Below, piece by piece: positions 41,115 to 44,325 of a stretch of DNA of 44,325 nt. Source of the DNA: CAZYVD01 sp964651045. GTDB taxonomy: Bacteria; Zhuqueibacterota; QNDG01; DSAB01. The stretch lies in contig CAZYVD010000015.1 in NCBI GenBank assembly GCA_964651045.1, positions 1 to 44,325 on the forward strand. The letters run 5' to 3'. The translations under genes were made by a program, and so were the position numbers. Under the pieces are notes generated by a model that searched no databases, was not told the origin of the DNA, and saw only the letters and a program-made list of their open reading frames with translations. Position 1 is the stretch's first letter; every line of letters begins with the position of its first letter.

Positions 41115-43769
41115 ATGAAAAAAAATAGAGCTGTTCTGATATATGCTGCAATTTTCTCGCTCCTTCTGGGATGTGAGAGATGGCATAAGAGGTGGTATCC
41201 ATATCAGGACCCATATCTTCCGATTGATCGGCGTGTAGAGGATCTCGTCTCAAGGATGACTCTGGAGGAGAAGGTCTCACAGATGAGATACGATGCACCA
41301 TCTATAGAAAGGCTCGGGATTCCACAATATAACTGGTGGAATGAGTGCCTTCATGGTGTTGCCCGTGCTGGAAGAGCAACAGTTTTTCCCCAATCTATAG
41401 GTCTTGCTGCATCCTGGGATACAGATCTTGTTTTTCGTGTTGCTACAGCAATATCTGATGAGGCACGTGCAAAACATCATGAATTTGTACGAAGAGGCAA
41501 AAGGGGAATATATCAGGGGTTGACATTCTGGAGTCCAAACATAAATATCTTTCGTGATCCAAGATGGGGAAGGGGTATGGAAACCTATGGAGAGGATCCA
41601 TATCTAACAGCAAGAATAGGAATCCAATTTGTGAAGGGACTTCAAGGGAGTGATCCAAAATATCTGAAGACAGTCTCTACTGTGAAGCACTATGCAGTTC
41701 ACAGCGGGCCAGAACCGAATCGCCATACATTCGATGCATGGATAGATGAAAGGGATTTGCGGGAGACATATCTTGAACCATTCAGGGCCTGCATTGAGGA
41801 GGGATGGGCCTATTCGGTTATGTGTGCTTACAATCGTTTTATGGGAAGTCCGTGTTGCGGCAGCAGCAGACTGCTTAGAAAAATCTTAAGAGAGGAGTGG
41901 GGTTTTAACGGGTATGTTGTTTCAGACTGCTGGGCGATTGCCGATTTCTATGAGAATCACAGAGTAGTGGATTCACCAATAGAGGCAGGAGCCCTGGCGG
42001 TTGAATCAGGCACCGATCTAAATTGTGGAGTCGTATATAGAGATCTTGCCGAGGCTGTCAGGGAGGGTATATTAGATGAGAAAAAGATTGACATATCTGT
42101 CAAGAGGCTGTTTAAGGCAAGAATGAAACTTGGTATGTTCGATCCTCCCTGGATGGTTGGCTACAGCACAATTCCATATTATATCGTTGATTGCAGGCGA
42201 CATAGGAGGCTTGCACTCGAGGCTGCAAGGAAATCTATTGTACTTCTGAAAAATGATAAAGAGTTTCTTCCTCTGAGTAAAAAGGTTAAGAAGATCGCAG
42301 TCATAGGTCCAAATGGTAACGATGTAGATGTTCTTCTTGGTAACTATAATGGGACTCCTTCAAATCCTGTTACAATACTGGATGGAATTAAAAACAAGGT
42401 ATCAAAAGATACAGAAGTAGTATTTTCAAGAGGGTGCAATCTGGCAAGGGGGATGATATCTCTGGATCCTGTTCCATCAGATGTTCTTTTTACTACTGAT
42501 GGCAGTCGCAGAGTCAATGGATTGAGGGGAGAGTATTTTAACAATAGAAATTTCAGAGGTAAGCCTGTTTGCATAAGAACAGACAGGAATATTGATTTCA
42601 ATTGGTGGGATGGTTCTCCATTTCGCGGACTGGATGATGATGATTTTAGTATAAGATGGGAGGGAGAATTGGTTGTTCCCGCAAGTGGTCTCTATGCAAT
42701 TGGGGGTGAGGGTATGTCGGGATTCCGAATTTTTCTGAATGATTCTCTTCTTGTCTCGTTTCGCAGCAGGCATCAGAGTGTTAAGGTTTACAGGAATGTA
42801 TATCTTAAGGCAGATGAAAGATACGCAATCAAGATAGAGTATTTTGAAGAGCAGGGGTCGGCAAACTTTCGTCTTCTATGGGGAATTTATGATCGTAATC
42901 TGGAAGAGGAGGCAGTAGAGATTGCAAAGAGAGCAGATGTTGTTATAATGGTTTTGGGTTTATCTCCTCGTCTCGAGGGAGAAGAGATGAAGATCGATAT
43001 AGAAGGATTTAAGGGTGGTGATCGAGTCAATCTTCGCCTCCCGGATGTTCAGGAGAGGCTGCTTAAGAAGATATATGAGGTCAATAGGAATGTTGTACTT
43101 GTTCTCATGAACGGTAGTGCTCTTGCAGTGAACTGGGCGGACAGAAACATACCAGCAATAGTGGAAGCATGGTATCCGGGTCAGGCAGGAGGAGATGCAG
43201 TAGCAGATGTACTGTTTGGTGATTACAATCCTGCAGGAAGATTGCCTGTAACATTTTACAGGTCAATAGATCAGGTTCCACCCTTCAGCGACTATTCGAT
43301 GAAAGGCAGGACTTATCGTTATTTTAGGGGATATCCCCTCTATCCATTTGGGCATGGATTGAGCTACTCGAAATTTAAATATAGTAATTTAAAGTTGCCG
43401 CAACAGATTACAGCAAATGAAGAACTGGTTGTATCTGTAGATGTAGAGAACATCGGCAGATTAGATGGTGAGGAAGTTGTAGAGCTCTATGTGACAGATT
43501 GTAAGGCCAGCGTATCGGTTCCGATTAGATCTCTTCAGGGCTTCAGACGTATCTTTTTAAAGTCGGGCGAGAAGAGAAGGATTCGATTCAGGTTGAAGCC
43601 AAAACAAATTTCAATAATCGATGATAGTTACAACAGAGTTGTTGAACAAGGTATGTTTAAGATTTCTATAGGAGGTAAGCAGCCAGGCTTTTTCGGAAAT
43701 GCAGATGCAAAATCTACAGAGGTTCTAACAGCATATTTTGAGGTTGTTGGTGGAGGAGATAAAAATTAA
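41115..43769 (+). CDS. GH3 glycoside hydrolase lipoprotein with PA14 insert
   Basis: A signal peptide with lipobox LLLGC (Cys20) predicts an envelope lipoprotein. The GH3 N-domain shows MTLEEKVSQMRYDAPSIERLG, WWNECLHGVARAG, TFWSPNINIFRDPRWGRGMETYGEDP and the nucleophile D271 in VVSDCWAI. The second domain (LLKNDKEFLPLSK, NYNGTPSNPVTILDGI) is split by a PA14 domain (about 460-600, LRGEYFNNRNF...YAIKIEYFEEQGSANFRLLWG). EGEEMKIDIEGFKGGDR probably carries the acid/base Glu, and a fibronectin-like end follows. The family includes beta-xylosidases and beta-glucosidases; the substrate is probably a plant or algal glycan. ATG 41115 follows GGAGA; ATG 41100 is an alternative. Confidence 0.92.
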   Translation: MKKNRAVLIYAAIFSLLLGCERWHKRWYPYQDPYLPIDRRVEDLVSRMTLEEKVSQMRYDAPSIERLGIPQYNWWNECLHGVARAGRATVFPQSIGLAASWDTDLVFRVATAISDEARAKHHEFVRRGKRGIYQGLTFWSPNINIFRDPRWGRGMETYGEDPYLTARIGIQFVKGLQGSDPKYLKTVSTVKHYAVHSGPEPNRHTFDAWIDERDLRETYLEPFRACIEEGWAYSVMCAYNRFMGSPCCGSSRLLRKILREEWGFNGYVVSDCWAIADFYENHRVVDSPIEAGALAVESGTDLNCGVVYRDLAEAVREGILDEKKIDISVKRLFKARMKLGMFDPPWMVGYSTIPYYIVDCRRHRRLALEAARKSIVLLKNDKEFLPLSKKVKKIAVIGPNGNDVDVLLGNYNGTPSNPVTILDGIKNKVSKDTEVVFSRGCNLARGMISLDPVPSDVLFTTDGSRRVNGLRGEYFNNRNFRGKPVCIRTDRNIDFNWWDGSPFRGLDDDDFSIRWEGELVVPASGLYAIGGEGMSGFRIFLNDSLLVSFRSRHQSVKVYRNVYLKADERYAIKIEYFEEQGSANFRLLWGIYDRNLEEEAVEIAKRADVVIMVLGLSPRLEGEEMKIDIEGFKGGDRVNLRLPDVQERLLKKIYEVNRNVVLVLMNGSALAVNWADRNIPAIVEAWYPGQAGGDAVADVLFGDYNPAGRLPVTFYRSIDQVPPFSDYSMKGRTYRYFRGYPLYPFGHGLSYSKFKYSNLKLPQQITANEELVVSVDVENIGRLDGEEVVELYVTDCKASVSVPIRSLQGFRRIFLKSGEKRRIRFRLKPKQISIIDDSYNRVVEQGMFKISIGGKQPGFFGNADAKSTEVLTAYFEVVGGGDKN

Positions 43770-43814
43770 AAATTGAGTTTTAATTTTTGTACTAAAGCGG
43801 AAATCTCGTATGTT

Positions 43815-43910
43815 TTGAAATTTACAAGGGGGGAACATTAATTGCTGAGCTGAAGAATCTTACAAATCCCCCTGTAATCCCCCTTTGAAAAAGGGGGATA
43901 TCAAATGCAT
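43815..43910 (-). repeat. Dispersed repeat module A, copy 2
   Basis: Reverse complement of 14601-14696 with only a handful of differences over about 95 bases. It holds the ATCCCCCTTTGAAAAAGGGGGAT palindrome. Confidence 0.85.
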
Positions 43911-43933
43911 CGCTCAACCAATCACGCAAAGAA

Positions 43934-44109
43934 TTCTTCTGGTTCCCAAACTCCTTTATAGGAATGATTTGGGAATCTTAAGAAGCACGACCACAAGGGT
44001 CGTGCCACACGATAAAAATTAAACATGATAGCCATCCTCGTGTGAGCATTAATTTTGGACTGCGGCGCCTTGGCGCCGCTTTTGAAAGCGGCAACACGTT
44101 GCCGCAATC
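43934..44109 (-). repeat. Dispersed multi-hairpin repeat module B, copy 2
   Basis: Reverse complement of 14729-14906. Its palindromes are GCGGCAAC/GTTGCCGC, GCGGCGCC/GGCGCCGC, GCACGAC/GTCGTGC and CCCAAA/TTTGGG. The first palindrome is perfect here but decayed in copy 1. Confidence 0.8.
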
Positions 44110-44118
44110 AAAATTAAG

Positions 44119-44204
44119 AACATTCATTACTGAAGAGAATAATTTATCTTCAAACAACAAATCCCCCTATAATCCCCCTTTGAAAAAAGGGGATATAAGA
44201 TGCC
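44119..44204 (-). repeat. Dispersed repeat module A, degenerate third copy
   Basis: The palindromic half (44157-44204, ATCCCCCTATAATCCCCC then TTTGAAAAAAGGGGAT) matches module A closely. The rest (AACATTCATTACTGAAGAGAAT) is recognisable but diverged. Read on the minus strand, this end of the window is A-B-A. Confidence 0.7.
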
Positions 44205-44243
44205 GGATGGATGATGAAGAGTAGTAAGGTTTTTACTGTATGA

Positions 44244-44277
44244 TCGCCCAGTATATCTATGCTGGGCGACCTTTTTA
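44244..44277 (+). terminator. Intrinsic terminator without an obvious gene
   Basis: TCGCCCAG (44244-44251) pairs perfectly with CTGGGCGA (44262-44269), followed by CCTTTTTA. The nearest upstream gene on this strand is the GH3 gene, 475 bases away. Confidence 0.8.
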
Positions 44278-44325
44278 TTTTTGGGGGAAGGGTGGCATTG
44301 CCTTTTTGCGTTTTCGTTAATGAGA

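Larger units (their letters stand above)
43770..44325. other. Gene-free region with repeat copy 2 and a terminator
   Basis: No coding sequence is supported. An AT-only hairpin (AAAATTAAAA/TTTTAATTTT, 43762-43784) overlaps the GH3 stop and may end that transcript. Then come module A (43815-43910), module B (43934-44109) and a decayed third A (44119-44204), all inverted relative to copy 1, and a terminator at 44244-44277. Small open frames here (for example 43922-44107) are translated repeat. Confidence 0.75.

Noticed and set aside
43922..44224. Three short open frames on both strands
   Set aside because: All are translated repeat modules with palindromic content; such frames are often misannotated.
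1..44325. CRISPR array, prophage or insertion-sequence transposase
   Set aside because: No regularly spaced repeats, phage genes or transposase motifs were seen on either strand.

Overview
The window is a gene-dense bacterial chromosome segment dominated by housekeeping genes. It looks like an uncultured lineage of the Fibrobacteres-Chlorobi-Bacteroidetes (FCB) neighbourhood or a related candidate phylum. Three signs point there: a secreted protein ending in a type IX-like sorting domain (NYPNPFNP...SGIYFIRM), lipoproteins and other exported proteins typical of such genomes, and moderately AT-rich DNA. Shine-Dalgarno sites are common, and many promoters match the sigma-70 form TTGACA-17-TATAAT closely. 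The phylum assignment is inference; no 16S gene is present.

Layout. 1-1186: an AT-rich orphan membrane-anchored gene and an empty stretch. 1187-4166: pyrR-pyrB-pyrC behind a PyrR-type attenuator. 4163-7871: ribosome and translation block (rplM-rpsI, then rpsB-tsf-pyrH-frr). 7879-14475: a complete tryptophan operon in the order trpD-C-F-B-A-E-G, led by a classical ribosome-mediated attenuator with a WWWW leader peptide and a second terminator hairpin. 14476-14962: a dispersed palindromic repeat (copy 1). 14963-21965: a divergent GroES-like gene, a VanZ-LamG fusion, a lipoprotein, an M28 peptidase, a sorting-domain protein and a TonB-like anchor. 22055-24615: ExbB/TolQ channel, heptose-phosphate kinase, HAD phosphatase, small membrane protein. 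24857-30359: exonuclease-DinG fusion, guaB, rpsT (reverse), a UVR-like small protein, dut. 30443-38981: PDZ protein, uppP, holA, an ECF sigma/anti-sigma pair followed by a catalytically degenerate DegS/HtrA-like protein, an AAA ATPase, a membrane GAF protein, a zinc ribbon and rdgB. 38984-43769: tRNA-Pro, two NAD-dependent epimerase genes (the first interrupted by an in-frame TAG), and a GH3-PA14 lipoprotein glycosidase. 43770-44325: repeat copy 2, inverted, and a terminator.

The pyr, trp, guaB, dut, rdgB and pyrH genes serve nucleotide and amino-acid metabolism, and two of these loci carry clear RNA-based feedback switches. The most unusual material is (i) the sigma/anti-sigma/pseudo-protease/ATPase/GAF run at 33396-38156, which may be an envelope-sensing module using a protease fold without a complete catalytic triad; (ii) the tandem-terminator trp leader; (iii) the TonB-like protein divergent from a lone ExbB; and (iv) the amber-interrupted epimerase whose full-length frame still overlaps the next gene.
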